Shown piece after piece: positions 8,095-16,493 of a stretch of 64,000 nt of DNA (position 1 is the stretch's first letter; the number at the start of each line of letters is the position of its first letter). Source of the DNA: Hydrogenimonas urashimensis (GTDB taxonomy: Bacteria > Campylobacterota > Campylobacteria > Campylobacterales > Hydrogenimonadaceae); contig NZ_AP023212.1 of NCBI RefSeq assembly GCF_016593255.1, forward strand, positions 62,001 to 126,000, read 5' to 3'. The notes beneath the pieces were generated by a model. The model searched no databases and was not told the origin of the DNA. It was given only the letters and a program-made list of their open reading frames with translations. The translations under genes were made by a program, and so were the position numbers.

Positions 8095-9314
8095 GGTAAC
8101 TCCTTGGTGGCCTCGTTGTTTTCCAAAATCGCCTGCATTCCGTAGGTCCAGATTTCGTAATTTCTGTCCAGAACGATTTCGGGTATCTGATGGAAATGCA
8201 GCAGTTTTTTGTAGAAGAAGCGGATAATCGTTTCCGCATCCTCCTTTTCCAGTACTTTCGTGATTCCGCCTGTGAGAACGATATTGTTGAGGTTTTCGAG
8301 TTTCAGTTCCACATACTCGCTGTGGTGTCTGGATACTTTGTAAAGAACGAGGAATATCGCCAGCTGCATCAGAACCTTCGTCGCCGCTTCGCTCTCTTCT
8401 TCGAGAACGTTTTCGGTGACATTGAGGTGGTTGAGCAGCTCATAGACGAATTCGTTCTGACGGGCCGTATGCACCAGGCTTTCTCGGGATTTGTAGACAC
8501 CCAGCTTTTTGAATACAAGGCGGTCGTAGCCTCCTTCGCCGGTGATGTTGTCGCTTACAAGGTCACGGCTGTAGTGGATGTCGGTCGTAGCACCGCCGAT
8601 GTCGATGACGATAAAAGGATCGGTTACGTCGAGACGGCGACTGATGAATGGAAGCGCCCGGTTGACGACGTAGGGGGTGGAGAAAATCTGGTTGGCCGTG
8701 ATTTCGTAAAGCTGTTTGATATCTTCCTTGCCCATGATGTCGGCCTGGTAGAGGTCGGTCAGGTAGGTTTTGAGCGCACGTTCGTTGATCTTCAGTTTTT
8801 CGGTGATGATGTTTTCAAGCACGACCAGCCGCCGGATGTGTCCGCTCAGGAAATTCCGTTCGTCGGCGCTGCCGACGTAGACGATATTCTGGAAGGTGCA
8901 CTTTTCCAGAAAACCGATGAGTTTCTCGTCGAATATTCCTCCCACACCGTCGATGCCTCCTACGATGATGACCACATCGATCGTCTCCACAGGAGGTGTG
9001 GCCCTTTCGATTTCGTGATAGAGCACCGTATCGATGATATTGATACCCGAGTTGAAGGCGATATTGATCGCGTATTTGAGGCTGAAAGAGTTGCTGATGC
9101 CAATAATCAGAGTGCTCAATCCGCCGTTGGCGGAGCTGCAGATCTGGATCTCTTCCGGCCTGTATTTGGCGACAAGATCACCGCATTTGTCCATCAGATC
9201 CTCGAAAATCGGGCGGTTGAAATCGCGGAACCAGTGGCGGATAGTTCCGTTTTCCGCCACTTTGAAATAGGTACTGCCGATATCGAATAGAAGTTTTTTT
9301 CTGACGGCGCTCAT
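8091..9314 (-). CDS. glmL: GlmL/MutL-type protein, glutamate mutase reactivation factor
   Basis: This 407-residue protein of the ASKHA ATPase fold resembles GlmL/MutL, associated with glutamate mutase and thought to reactivate it or exchange damaged B12. The phosphate-1 motif FDIGSTYFK is at residues 10-18 and the phosphate-2 motif VIDIGGATTD lies in the middle. The frame is open far upstream, but the start is placed at the ATG overlapping the glmE stop (ATGA), because similarity begins there and the upstream part is only glmE read in another frame. Its own stop overlaps the ligase start the same way. Confidence 0.85.
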   Translation of the reverse strand: MSAVRKKLLFDIGSTYFKVAENGTIRHWFRDFNRPIFEDLMDKCGDLVAKYRPEEIQICSSANGGLSTLIIGISNSFSLKYAINIAFNSGINIIDTVLYHEIERATPPVETIDVVIIVGGIDGVGGIFDEKLIGFLEKCTFQNIVYVGSADERNFLSGHIRRLVVLENIITEKLKINERALKTYLTDLYQADIMGKEDIKQLYEITANQIFSTPYVVNRALPFISRRLDVTDPFIVIDIGGATTDIHYSRDLVSDNITGEGGYDRLVFKKLGVYKSRESLVHTARQNEFVYELLNHLNVTENVLEEESEAATKVLMQLAIFLVLYKVSRHHSEYVELKLENLNNIVLTGGITKVLEKEDAETIIRFFYKKLLHFHQIPEIVLDRNYEIWTYGMQAILENNEATKELP

Positions 9315-10672
9315 TGCATGATTCCTATGTCTTTGATGATTTTGTCGACGACCCTTTCGCCCTCTTTGAGCCTGATTTTCGATCTTTCGAAGGCGAAGCT
9401 TCTGTCGGATATCGGCAGTTTTCCCCGTTCTAGAATGCGAATGTTCTCCTGGGGGTCGCGAATCGTTATGACTTCGTTGGCGTTGATGACATGGGGAGAG
9501 AAGGGGATCTCGATATGTCCCTTTTTGATGGCGTTGAAAACTTTGCGCCAGAGGGTGTCGGCGCTGTCGTTCAAAACCGCCTCCATGATTTCGTTGACCA
9601 TGTTGGTGAGGTTTTCCTCCTCCTCTTCGTCGCTGACATTGGGCAGTCCCTTGAGCATGCCGAGGGTGTACTTGACACTGGCGACGGCCCGGGCGTTGGC
9701 CTCTTTGGTCGGAATGCCGAAGGCTTCGTTGCGTGTCTTGGTGATGATCTTGTCGGCACCCACCATGGCGGCGATGACGGTCGAGGCGGTGATCAGGGCG
9801 TCGGAGAACTCCTTGTTGTAGGGAAACGCCCCCATCCACTGGTGGTAAACGAGATGGATATCCGCGTCGTGATGGCCGAACATATCGGCGTAGCGGCGGG
9901 AAAGTTTCCTGATCACGTTGGCGGTGACCACATCCTGAATCATCGATCCGGTCTGGGAGAAACTGACGGAGAAAGATTTGACGCCCTCCTCGAGTGAAAG
10001 CAGCATTTCGATGATCTGGATGACGATGACAATGGCCGGCGGCTGAAGCGTGGCGCTCAGGGGACCGAAAGATTCCCGGTTGATCGGTTCGTTGAGCTTG
10101 GAGTAGAGGGCGCATACTTTCTCGACATATTTCCAGTAGAGAAAAGCTTTGTCCAGCGGAAAATTTTTGGAGTAGGGGAGCAGGTAGGTGATGGGTCCCC
10201 CTTCGATCTCGAAAATGCCCGAAGCGAGCGCCATCTCCACAAGGAGCCTGGCATCCGGTGTGCCGTGACGGAGGCTGACGGGGGTGTCGAAATGGGTGAT
10301 CATTTTCCGGGTCGTGCGGTAGCCGTGGTTGATGAGCGGATAGCCGTTGAGCATGTCCACGTCGTTCTCTTCACTCAGCGCTAGCATCTTCTTGGCGGTG
10401 GCGTAATCGTTGAGACGTGTGTTGGAATCGATCGTCAGGGGCAGGACGTCGACACCCGCCTCCTTGAACTCTTCGTAGAGACGAAACACCTTTTCATAGG
10501 TCGGAAAGCCGCCGCGGGGCTGTACCTGCATCGCGTCGGAGGTTTTGAAACGATGGGAGATGAAGAGCTCTTTGCTGGCGTTTTTCACGAACTCTTCGAT
10601 CTCGTCGAAATCGAAATGGTCGACATACTCGTTTCTCGTGATGATTTCCCGTTCGCGCCTGAAAAGGCTCAT
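9311..10672 (-). CDS. glmE: Glutamate mutase (methylaspartate mutase), E subunit
   Basis: This 453-residue large subunit of adenosylcobalamin-dependent glutamate mutase interconverts L-glutamate and (2S,3S)-3-methylaspartate by carbon-skeleton rearrangement. The sequence reads colinearly with GlmE barrels, including LTIDSNTRLNDY, NGYPLINHGYR, SLRHGTPDARLL, the SFSVSFSQTGSMIQD block and the VYHQWMGAFP segment. Its length is close to the approximately 480 residues of clostridial GlmE. It overlaps glmS upstream and glmL downstream by ATGA, implying translational coupling of a 1:1 complex. Glutamate mutase is uncommon in Campylobacterota as far as I know. Confidence 0.9.
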   Translation of the reverse strand: MSLFRREREIITRNEYVDHFDFDEIEEFVKNASKELFISHRFKTSDAMQVQPRGGFPTYEKVFRLYEEFKEAGVDVLPLTIDSNTRLNDYATAKKMLALSEENDVDMLNGYPLINHGYRTTRKMITHFDTPVSLRHGTPDARLLVEMALASGIFEIEGGPITYLLPYSKNFPLDKAFLYWKYVEKVCALYSKLNEPINRESFGPLSATLQPPAIVIVIQIIEMLLSLEEGVKSFSVSFSQTGSMIQDVVTANVIRKLSRRYADMFGHHDADIHLVYHQWMGAFPYNKEFSDALITASTVIAAMVGADKIITKTRNEAFGIPTKEANARAVASVKYTLGMLKGLPNVSDEEEEENLTNMVNEIMEAVLNDSADTLWRKVFNAIKKGHIEIPFSPHVINANEVITIRDPQENIRILERGKLPISDRSFAFERSKIRLKEGERVVDKIIKDIGIMQ

Positions 10673-11076
10673 GCGCTCTCCTTCAGAAAAACTTCGAGCC
10701 GGTCGAGACCCTCGTTGAGATCGACCTGGTGAAAAACGAGGTCGAAGCCGTAGCTTTTGAATTTGGGCACGAGCGCATCTGGGTCCATCTCTCCGACTCC
10801 CAGGTTGCCGCCGATCATGAAGACGACGCGTTTTCTGAAGCGGTAGCTCTCTTTAAGAATCTGCAGATCCCGGCACCACCCCTCCGCCTCGCCGTTGAGG
10901 GACGAGATGAGCAGGACGTCGGCGTCGGTCTCGATGACGGCATCGAGAAACTCTTCGAGATAGGTGTTGACCCCCAGGTTGAAGACGGTAAAACCGCGTT
11001 CTTTGAGAGAGATTTCGATCAATCGGTTGGCGACGACATGGATGTCGTTTCCGACCACTCCTGTTACAACTTTCAT
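10669..11076 (-). CDS. glmS: Glutamate mutase, S subunit (B12-binding)
   Basis: This 135-residue small subunit carries the cobalamin-binding Rossmann-like domain. GVVGNDIHVVANRL corresponds to the DxHxxG motif that supplies the lower-axial histidine; here the glycine is alanine. LLISSLNGEAEGW and FMIGGNLGVG match the SxL and GG motifs that hold the nucleotide tail. It is the first gene of the operon, 87 bp from the divergent RraA-like gene. Its ribosome site is weak (GAAGAAGAATCC). Note that the name glmS is also used for the unrelated glucosamine-6-phosphate synthase. Confidence 0.9.
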   Translation of the reverse strand: MKVVTGVVGNDIHVVANRLIEISLKERGFTVFNLGVNTYLEEFLDAVIETDADVLLISSLNGEAEGWCRDLQILKESYRFRKRVVFMIGGNLGVGEMDPDALVPKFKSYGFDLVFHQVDLNEGLDRLEVFLKESA

Positions 11077-11109
11077 CCGGATTCTTCTTCACTTGGAAAT
11101 ATGATCGAT

Positions 11110-11143
11110 ATTTTATCCAATCGGAGATGTTTTTAAGTATAAT
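11110..11143. promoter_or_regulatory. Divergent promoters between glmS and the RraA-like gene
   Basis: On the plus strand, TATAAT (11138-11143) lies 20 nt before the 11164 start, with AAAGGTGG as ribosome site. On the minus strand, TAAAAT (complement of 11110-11115) lies about 33 nt before glmS. The two signals sit within 35 bp, so one regulator could control both. Confidence 0.45.
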
Positions 11144-11163
11144 TTTCCAAAAAAGGTGGAAAG

Positions 11164-11664
11164 ATGAAGTTCTTCACGGCCGATATCTGCGATGAATGCA
11201 AAGAACGGGTCCAGGTGCTCGATCCGGTTTTCAAATCCTACGGGGGCGCACCGGCGTGCTACGGGCCCATCCAGACGCTGAAACTCGAGAAAAACAACAC
11301 CGAACTGATCTCCCTGCTCAAAGAGGAGGGGCACGACCGATTCATCGTCGTCGATGTGGGAGGCGCCTACGATGCGGTGGTCGGTGAGAACCTGATGAAA
11401 CTGGCGCACCACAATGGCTGGGCCGGCATCCTTGTACATGGGTATGTCCGCGATATCCATGTGACAACGACGATTCCCGTAGGCCTCTGGGCGCTTGGGA
11501 CCTGTCCCAGGAAAAGTTTCGAACACAACCCGGCACAGCGGGATGTGGAACTCTCCTTCGCCGGCGCGACTTTCCGCAATGGCGACTACCTTCTGGCGGA
11601 TAGGGACGGCATTGTGGTCATCTCACCCGAAACAATGGCCGATTTGCAGGAAAAGCTCTTTTAA
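11164..11664 (+). CDS. RraA-like / 4-hydroxy-4-methyl-2-oxoglutarate aldolase family protein
   Basis: This 166-residue protein has the RraA fold shared by class II HMG/CHA aldolases and by RraA, an inhibitor of RNase E in gamma-proteobacteria. Typical elements are DICDECKERVQVLDP at the N-terminus, VVDVGGAYDAVVGENL, and the HGYVRD arginine-aspartate pair used for pyruvate/metal binding in aldolases. The acidic residue expected three positions after RD is absent (RDIHVT). With RNase Y rather than RNase E encoded in this window, an RNase E inhibitor role is doubtful. Divergent placement from the glutamate mutase operon hints at a link to branched 2-oxo or amino acid metabolism, which is inference. 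Confidence 0.8.
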   Translation: MKFFTADICDECKERVQVLDPVFKSYGGAPACYGPIQTLKLEKNNTELISLLKEEGHDRFIVVDVGGAYDAVVGENLMKLAHHNGWAGILVHGYVRDIHVTTTIPVGLWALGTCPRKSFEHNPAQRDVELSFAGATFRNGDYLLADRDGIVVISPETMADLQEKLF

Positions 11665-11704
11665 AGGCTGCCGGTGCGACTCGATGATATGCGGGAGAGC
11701 GGCC

Positions 11705-12547
11705 ATGTCGACGACCGCCGTTTCCGAAGCCCGGGACCGGGGAGGATCGGTTGGCAGTCTATTGAGAATCTGGCCGCTGATACGGATGCTTTTACGGACC
11801 AAATTCGGCTGGGTACTCATCGCTTTGGGAATCCTCGCCTACATGGGTGGGTACGATCCTCTGGCGCTGCTGGACGGCGGCGTCTCTTCAGGGCCTGTGG
11901 ATCGGGCGCACGAGGAGCAGGAGGCCCGTTTCGTCAAGAGGGTGCTTGCAAGTACCGAAGATGTATGGAGCCGCCTGCTGCCGGCATACGGCAAAAACTA
12001 CAGCCCGCCGGTTCTGGTGCTTTATCGGGGCTCGACACGCAGCGGTTGCGGTTACGCCGCGTCACAGGCGGGTCCTTTCTACTGCCCGAAGGATCAAAAA
12101 ATCTATCTCGATCTCGGCTTTTACAACGAATTGGCGAATCGTCACGATGCGCCCGGCGATTTCGCGCAGGCCTATGTGCTCGCCCACGAGGTAGGGCATC
12201 ATGTGCAGAATATTTTCGGTACGCTCGAAAAGGTCCACCGGGCACAGAAAAACGCTCTGCAGATCGGCGACAAGGCGACGGCGAACCATCTTCAGATACC
12301 GGTGGAGCTTCAGGCCGACTGCTATGCCGGTGTCTGGGCCCATTACGCCCGAAACCGGCTGGAACCGGGTGATTTGGAGGAGGCGATCAACGCGGCGTCG
12401 CGCATCGGCGACGATACGCTTCAGAAAGAGGCACAGGGGTATGTGGTACCCGACAGCTTCACCCACGGCACCTCGAAGCAGAGGATGACGTGGTTTCTCA
12501 GAGGATTCAGGAGCGGAAAACCCGAAGCGTGCGATACGTTCCGATAG
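11705..12547 (+). CDS. YpfJ-family neutral zinc metallopeptidase, N-terminus apparently frameshifted
   Basis: This 280-residue open frame has one membrane segment (about residues 28-48) and a zinc peptidase domain with AHEVGHHVQ (HExxH), GCGYAASQAGPFYCP, and the C-terminal VVPDSFTHGTSKQR typical of YpfJ. The normal YpfJ start (MRLDDMRESGHVDDRR) is present in another frame from 11674. Removing one T at 11752 joins the two frames to give a 290-residue protein, against 287 for E. coli YpfJ. Either this is a real frameshift, a sequencing error, or translation begins at the internal ATG chosen here. The catalytic domain is intact. Confidence 0.75.
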   Translation: MSTTAVSEARDRGGSVGSLLRIWPLIRMLLRTKFGWVLIALGILAYMGGYDPLALLDGGVSSGPVDRAHEEQEARFVKRVLASTEDVWSRLLPAYGKNYSPPVLVLYRGSTRSGCGYAASQAGPFYCPKDQKIYLDLGFYNELANRHDAPGDFAQAYVLAHEVGHHVQNIFGTLEKVHRAQKNALQIGDKATANHLQIPVELQADCYAGVWAHYARNRLEPGDLEEAINAASRIGDDTLQKEAQGYVVPDSFTHGTSKQRMTWFLRGFRSGKPEACDTFR

Positions 12548-12555
12548 TTTGGCGA

Positions 12556-13095
12556 CTATTTTTTTATTTTCGTGATTTTCGAACCCTCGAGGGTCAAGTT
12601 GTACATCAGGCCTTCGTTGCCGAAAACGAAGCCGATGACGGGGTCCTTGAAGTCGATCGTGTTGACATCTTCGCCGACCCCCCATTTGGCAAGAGCCACC
12701 GATGCGTCGACGCCGATCTTCCAGCCGTCGCTGTTGCGGAAATCGTCGAGCGCTTTTTGGGTCAGAAAGACAATAAGAAGCGATTTTCTCTGGGCACCGA
12801 TCTGAAAACCGTAGGATGCGGCGACGGTGTTGTAGTACCCGACGATCCTGCCGCGAACCATCAGCCCCCCTTCGCCATATTCGCCCCCGATGCCGAAACC
12901 GGCTTTGTAGACGTTGGGGAAAACGAGATAGCCATTGGCTTTGCGCAAAAACTCGGCACCGCCTTTGACCTCTTTGTCAAAACGCTTGATCGTCTCTCTT
13001 ATTTCGATGGTGAGCTCCTCTTTCGAAGCGGCGTGAAGAGAGTGCGCCCAAAAGAGGAGCAGTGCCAACCATGCAAAAAACATTCTTTTGGTCAT
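12556..13095 (-). CDS. SYLF/Ysc84-domain exported lipid-binding protein
   Basis: This 179-residue protein has a clear signal peptide (MTKRMFFAWLALLLFWAHSL...HAAS), placing it in the periplasm. The rest is one SYLF/YSC84 domain, with the family's KANGYLVFPNVYKAGFGIGG and GFQIGAQRKS regions. Homologs bind phosphoinositides in eukaryotes; bacterial roles are poorly known. It is monocistronic and convergent with the YpfJ-like gene, 8 nt apart. GGGGGCAC upstream may be the ribosome site. Confidence 0.85.
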   Translation of the reverse strand: MTKRMFFAWLALLLFWAHSLHAASKEELTIEIRETIKRFDKEVKGGAEFLRKANGYLVFPNVYKAGFGIGGEYGEGGLMVRGRIVGYYNTVAASYGFQIGAQRKSLLIVFLTQKALDDFRNSDGWKIGVDASVALAKWGVGEDVNTIDFKDPVIGFVFGNEGLMYNLTLEGSKITKIKK

Positions 13096-13124
13096 ATACG
13101 TGCCCCCAATGGTCGATTTCCGGA

Positions 13125-13130
13125 ATTATA
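13125..13130 (-). promoter_or_regulatory. -10 box for the SYLF gene
   Basis: On the minus strand this reads TATAAT within TTGGCTATAATTCC, about 29 nt upstream of the start at 13095. No convincing -35 is visible. Confidence 0.45.
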
Positions 13131-13248
13131 GCCAAATCGTTGCTATGCTTTGAAAAGGGGATATGAACGATTTTAAATGACCGCAAAGCCCTCTCTCAAG
13201 AGATTCGTTGTAAAATTTCCCAGATATTACGGAAACGGGACCATCAGT

Positions 13249-14049
13249 ATGCGAAAAACGTTAATACTCTGTCTGCTTTTTTTCCCATTGGTGCTGGCGG
13301 CGCGGGTACACTATGCCAAGCTCGAACCGGTGGAAATCTATGTCATAAAGGCGGCGGCGCCGGGGCAGGTACTTGAGGCTGACGACGGGGCCGAGGGGCG
13401 TATCGGGGACGCCAGCGTGGTCGTGCAGATCGACGACAGGGTAGACCGGGCGCAGAAAAGGGCCGTCGAACTCTCCCTGAAAGCTCTGAAATCGACTCTG
13501 CAGCTGACCCGGGAGATGGAGAAGAACCAGCAAAAGGTGTATGAAAAAGATTACCGCTACTATCTGCGCACGAAGGATTTGAAGACCAAGTCGCAAACCG
13601 AGAAGGATAGGATATTCACCGCGATGATGGCTTCGAAAAACCAGCTTCTGAGTCTGCGGGAGAAGATTGCCACCCTGGAAAAACAGATCGCGGACACCGA
13701 ATACCAGAAAGCTCTGCTCGATGACAGAATCGCCAAAAAAGCGGTCCGTGCCAATGGTCTTTATATCTACAAAGTGGCGGTGAGACGCGGTGATTACGTC
13801 AATCCGGGTGCTCTGCTTCTCAAGGCGATGGATATCTCCCGGGGGCGACTCGTTCTCTACCTGGATGCGGACGAGATCGAGGGTATCGCCGACAAGCGCA
13901 TCTATCTCGACGGCAAAGAGACCGATCTGACATTTAACAAGGTGATCCGCGTGGCGGACGATGTGCATATCTCCTCCTACAGGGCGGAGGTCATTCTCGA
14001 TCGTCCGGGAAAACTCTTTTCAAGACTGATCAAAGTTGAACTGAAATAA
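13249..14049 (+). CDS. Periplasmic adaptor (HlyD/MFP-like) protein
   Basis: This 266-residue exported protein has an N-terminal signal peptide (MRKTLILCLLFFPLVLAARV), a split lipoyl-like half-motif (AAAPGQVLEADDG and VRANGLYIYKVAVRRGDYV), and a long central coiled-coil hairpin (about residues 65-165) rich in K/E/Q. These are hallmarks of membrane fusion proteins that bridge inner-membrane pumps to TolC. The start is the ATG at 13249; the frame is open further upstream but without a signal peptide or ribosome site. It precedes argD and then a TolC-like gene. No pump is adjacent, so the partner is unknown; the RND protein at 58.8 kb is a candidate. Confidence 0.75.
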   Translation: MRKTLILCLLFFPLVLAARVHYAKLEPVEIYVIKAAAPGQVLEADDGAEGRIGDASVVVQIDDRVDRAQKRAVELSLKALKSTLQLTREMEKNQQKVYEKDYRYYLRTKDLKTKSQTEKDRIFTAMMASKNQLLSLREKIATLEKQIADTEYQKALLDDRIAKKAVRANGLYIYKVAVRRGDYVNPGALLLKAMDISRGRLVLYLDADEIEGIADKRIYLDGKETDLTFNKVIRVADDVHISSYRAEVILDRPGKLFSRLIKVELK

Positions 14050-14059
14050 GGAACAGAAC

Positions 14060-15244
14060 ATGACACTTCAGGAACTCGACCGGGCCTATGTGCTTCCGAC
14101 CTATGCCAGAAACTATGTCCACTTCGTACGGGGCGAGAATTCGATGCTCTACGACGCGGAAGGAAACGATTATGTCGATTTCGGCAGCGGCATCGCCGTG
14201 TGCAGCGTGGGCCATGGCAACCCCAGGCTCGCGGCGGCGATCTGCGACCAGGCGAAGAAGCTGATTCACACCTCCAATCTCTACCTGATCGAACCGCAGG
14301 CGCTTCTGGCCAGACGGCTGGCGGAGCTGACCGGTATGGATGTGCAGACCTTTTTCGCCAACAGCGGAGCGGAAGCCAACGAAGGGGCCATAAAAATCGC
14401 GCGCCGTTACGGCACTGACGATGAAGGCAACGTCAAACGCTACAAGATCATCACCCTCGAGCACTCCTTCCACGGGCGCACCATCACAGCGCTCAAAGCG
14501 ACGGGACAGGAGGCGATGCATACCTATTTCGGCCCATTCCCGGACGGCTTCGTCTACGCGAAGAACATCGCCCACGTCTACGACCTGATCGACGATCATA
14601 CGGTGGCCGTCATGATCGAACTGGTGCAGGGCGAAGGGGGTGTGCAGCCGATGGAGAAAGAGGAGGTGCAGCAGCTGGCGGCGGAGCTGAAACGGCGGGA
14701 CATCCTGCTGATCGTCGACGAGGTGCAGACGGGCATCTACCGCACCGGCGAAGTGCTGGCGAGCAACCTTTACGAGATCGTGCCCGATATCGTCACCCTG
14801 GCCAAGGGACTCGGCGGCGGTGTACCGATCGGGGCGATCATGACGACCCACAAAAACATTCTCAAAGCCGGTGACCATGGCAGCACGTTCGGGGGAAATT
14901 TTCTCTCCACCCGGGCGGCGCTCGAGGTGCTCGACATTCTGGAGGAGAGGAAAAACAGCGGCGAGCTGGACCATATGCTGCTTCTTTTTGAAGAGCGCCT
15001 GAAATCGTATGTGACGAAGTATCCGCACCTTTTCGAAAAAGAGGTGGGCATCGGCCTCATGCGGGGACTTCGCGTCAAAGAGGGGAGAGATGCGGCCGAC
15101 ATTATCAAAGCGGCCTTCAAACAGCGTCTTGTTGTTTTGAAAGCGGGCAAAAACACGGTCAGATTCCTGCCGGTGCTGACCCTGACGAAAGAGGAGATGG
15201 AGCTTGGATTTGAACGGTTCGAAACTGCGCTGGGCACTCTGTAG
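14060..15244 (+). CDS. argD: Acetylornithine aminotransferase
   Basis: This 394-residue class III PLP aminotransferase converts N-acetylglutamate semialdehyde to N-acetylornithine in arginine synthesis, and may also act on succinyl-diaminopimelate. Diagnostic stretches are NSGAEANEGAIKIAR, HSFHGRT, IVDEVQTGIYRTG and TLAKGLGGGVPIGA, which contains the Schiff-base lysine. AAGGAACAG precedes the ATG. Its last 41 nt overlap the TTG start of the TolC-like gene. It sits between adaptor and outer-membrane channel genes with no obvious metabolic relation. The pathway partner argB lies at 33.5 kb. Confidence 0.92.
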   Translation: MTLQELDRAYVLPTYARNYVHFVRGENSMLYDAEGNDYVDFGSGIAVCSVGHGNPRLAAAICDQAKKLIHTSNLYLIEPQALLARRLAELTGMDVQTFFANSGAEANEGAIKIARRYGTDDEGNVKRYKIITLEHSFHGRTITALKATGQEAMHTYFGPFPDGFVYAKNIAHVYDLIDDHTVAVMIELVQGEGGVQPMEKEEVQQLAAELKRRDILLIVDEVQTGIYRTGEVLASNLYEIVPDIVTLAKGLGGGVPIGAIMTTHKNILKAGDHGSTFGGNFLSTRAALEVLDILEERKNSGELDHMLLLFEERLKSYVTKYPHLFEKEVGIGLMRGLRVKEGRDAADIIKAAFKQRLVVLKAGKNTVRFLPVLTLTKEEMELGFERFETALGTL

Positions 15245-16430
15245 CCTTCTGGCCGTCTCTGTGCTGCAGGCGGGAGAGGCCGATGAGCTGCTCTCTGCGC
15301 TGAAGCGAAAAAGTCTTGCGCTTCAGCACGAAAAGAACCGAGCCGACAGTGGCGAGCTGGAGTTCAGCTGGGTCAATGCGGTAACGCTCAGCTATACCGA
15401 CAGTCGCAGCGAACAGTTCGACACGACGCAGAGACGGCGCGAATTCGCCATTGTCGTCGATCAGCCGATCTTTAAAAGCGGCGGCATCTGGTATGCGGTC
15501 AAATATGCGAAAGCGACGCGGCATGTGGGGGATCTTCTCATCGAAACACAGCGCAGGCAGCTGATCAAACAGGTGGTCGCCACGCTTTTTAATTTCAAGA
15601 AAAACGCCTACCAGATAGAGAAACAGAAACTGATGATCGAAAACGACAGGCTCGACATAGAGCGGAAAAAAGAGCAGTATCTCAGCGGAGACCTCGACAG
15701 TGGCTTTCTCGACCAGGCGATTTTGAAGAAAAACCAGGACACGCTTAACCTCTATGTCCTTGAGGATACAAAAGCTCAGCTGCAGAAGCGGTTCGATGAT
15801 CTGAGTGACGCCGACCCTTCGACGATAAAACTGCCCCGTTTCACGCTGATGGACAAAGAGACCTTTTTGAAAAACCATATCGACCTGGCCCGCCAGAAAG
15901 AGGAGATCGATCAGAAAAACTATTTCAATACGATGACATGGGCCCGCTACATGCCGACGCTCTCCGTGCAGGCGAGTTACGTCAAACCGTACGAAAACAA
16001 CTATTTCTTCAGCGGGGGAAACGTTTACGATCTGACCGATGACTACTATACCTACGGTTTTCGTCTCTCGATGCCGCTTGATATCAAATCCTACTACACC
16101 ATCGAATCGACGAAAGTGGATTATCTCAACGCCAAAGTGAAGCTGAGCGACAGCAGAAGAGAAGCGGACAACACCTATGTCGCGACGCTTAAACGCCTGA
16201 AGGTACTCGACCGGATGATAGAACTCTCCAAAAGCGACGAAGTGCTCTACAGCAGCCTTGTGAAGAGTACGAAAGAGAAGGTGGATGCGGGCGAAATGAC
16301 GATGTACGATCTTCAAACGATGCAGAATTCAAAAAGAATCCGCCAGCTTGATCAGAAGATATTCGATCTGGACAAGCAGCTGGTGCTGCTCGATCTTTAC
16401 GAAAAGAGTTACGAAAGTGTGGGAAAGTGA
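15204..16430 (+). CDS. TolC-family outer membrane protein
   Basis: This 408-residue exported protein has long amphipathic helices in two repeats, as in TolC/OprM channels. A signal peptide (LRWALCSLLAVSVLQAGEA) follows a TTG start at 15204 preceded by AGGAG at the right distance inside argD. The beta-barrel portions are suggested by alternating patterns such as EFSWVNAVTLSYTDS and YTYGFRLSMPLDI. With the adaptor gene upstream of argD it would make an outer-membrane export conduit lacking its inner-membrane pump. The overlap with argD suggests translational coupling. Confidence 0.78.
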   Translation: MDLNGSKLRWALCSLLAVSVLQAGEADELLSALKRKSLALQHEKNRADSGELEFSWVNAVTLSYTDSRSEQFDTTQRRREFAIVVDQPIFKSGGIWYAVKYAKATRHVGDLLIETQRRQLIKQVVATLFNFKKNAYQIEKQKLMIENDRLDIERKKEQYLSGDLDSGFLDQAILKKNQDTLNLYVLEDTKAQLQKRFDDLSDADPSTIKLPRFTLMDKETFLKNHIDLARQKEEIDQKNYFNTMTWARYMPTLSVQASYVKPYENNYFFSGGNVYDLTDDYYTYGFRLSMPLDIKSYYTIESTKVDYLNAKVKLSDSRREADNTYVATLKRLKVLDRMIELSKSDEVLYSSLVKSTKEKVDAGEMTMYDLQTMQNSKRIRQLDQKIFDLDKQLVLLDLYEKSYESVGK

Positions 16431-16493
16431 GACTGCCGTTTTGCGGCAGACGCAAACGCCAGGAGCGTCGAACCTATTGCGCGAAGGAAACAG

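Noticed and set aside
9315-10115. N-terminal extension of GlmL to a 674-residue protein
   Set aside because: The upstream part is glmE coding DNA read in another frame. Family similarity begins at the ATG overlapping the glmE stop.
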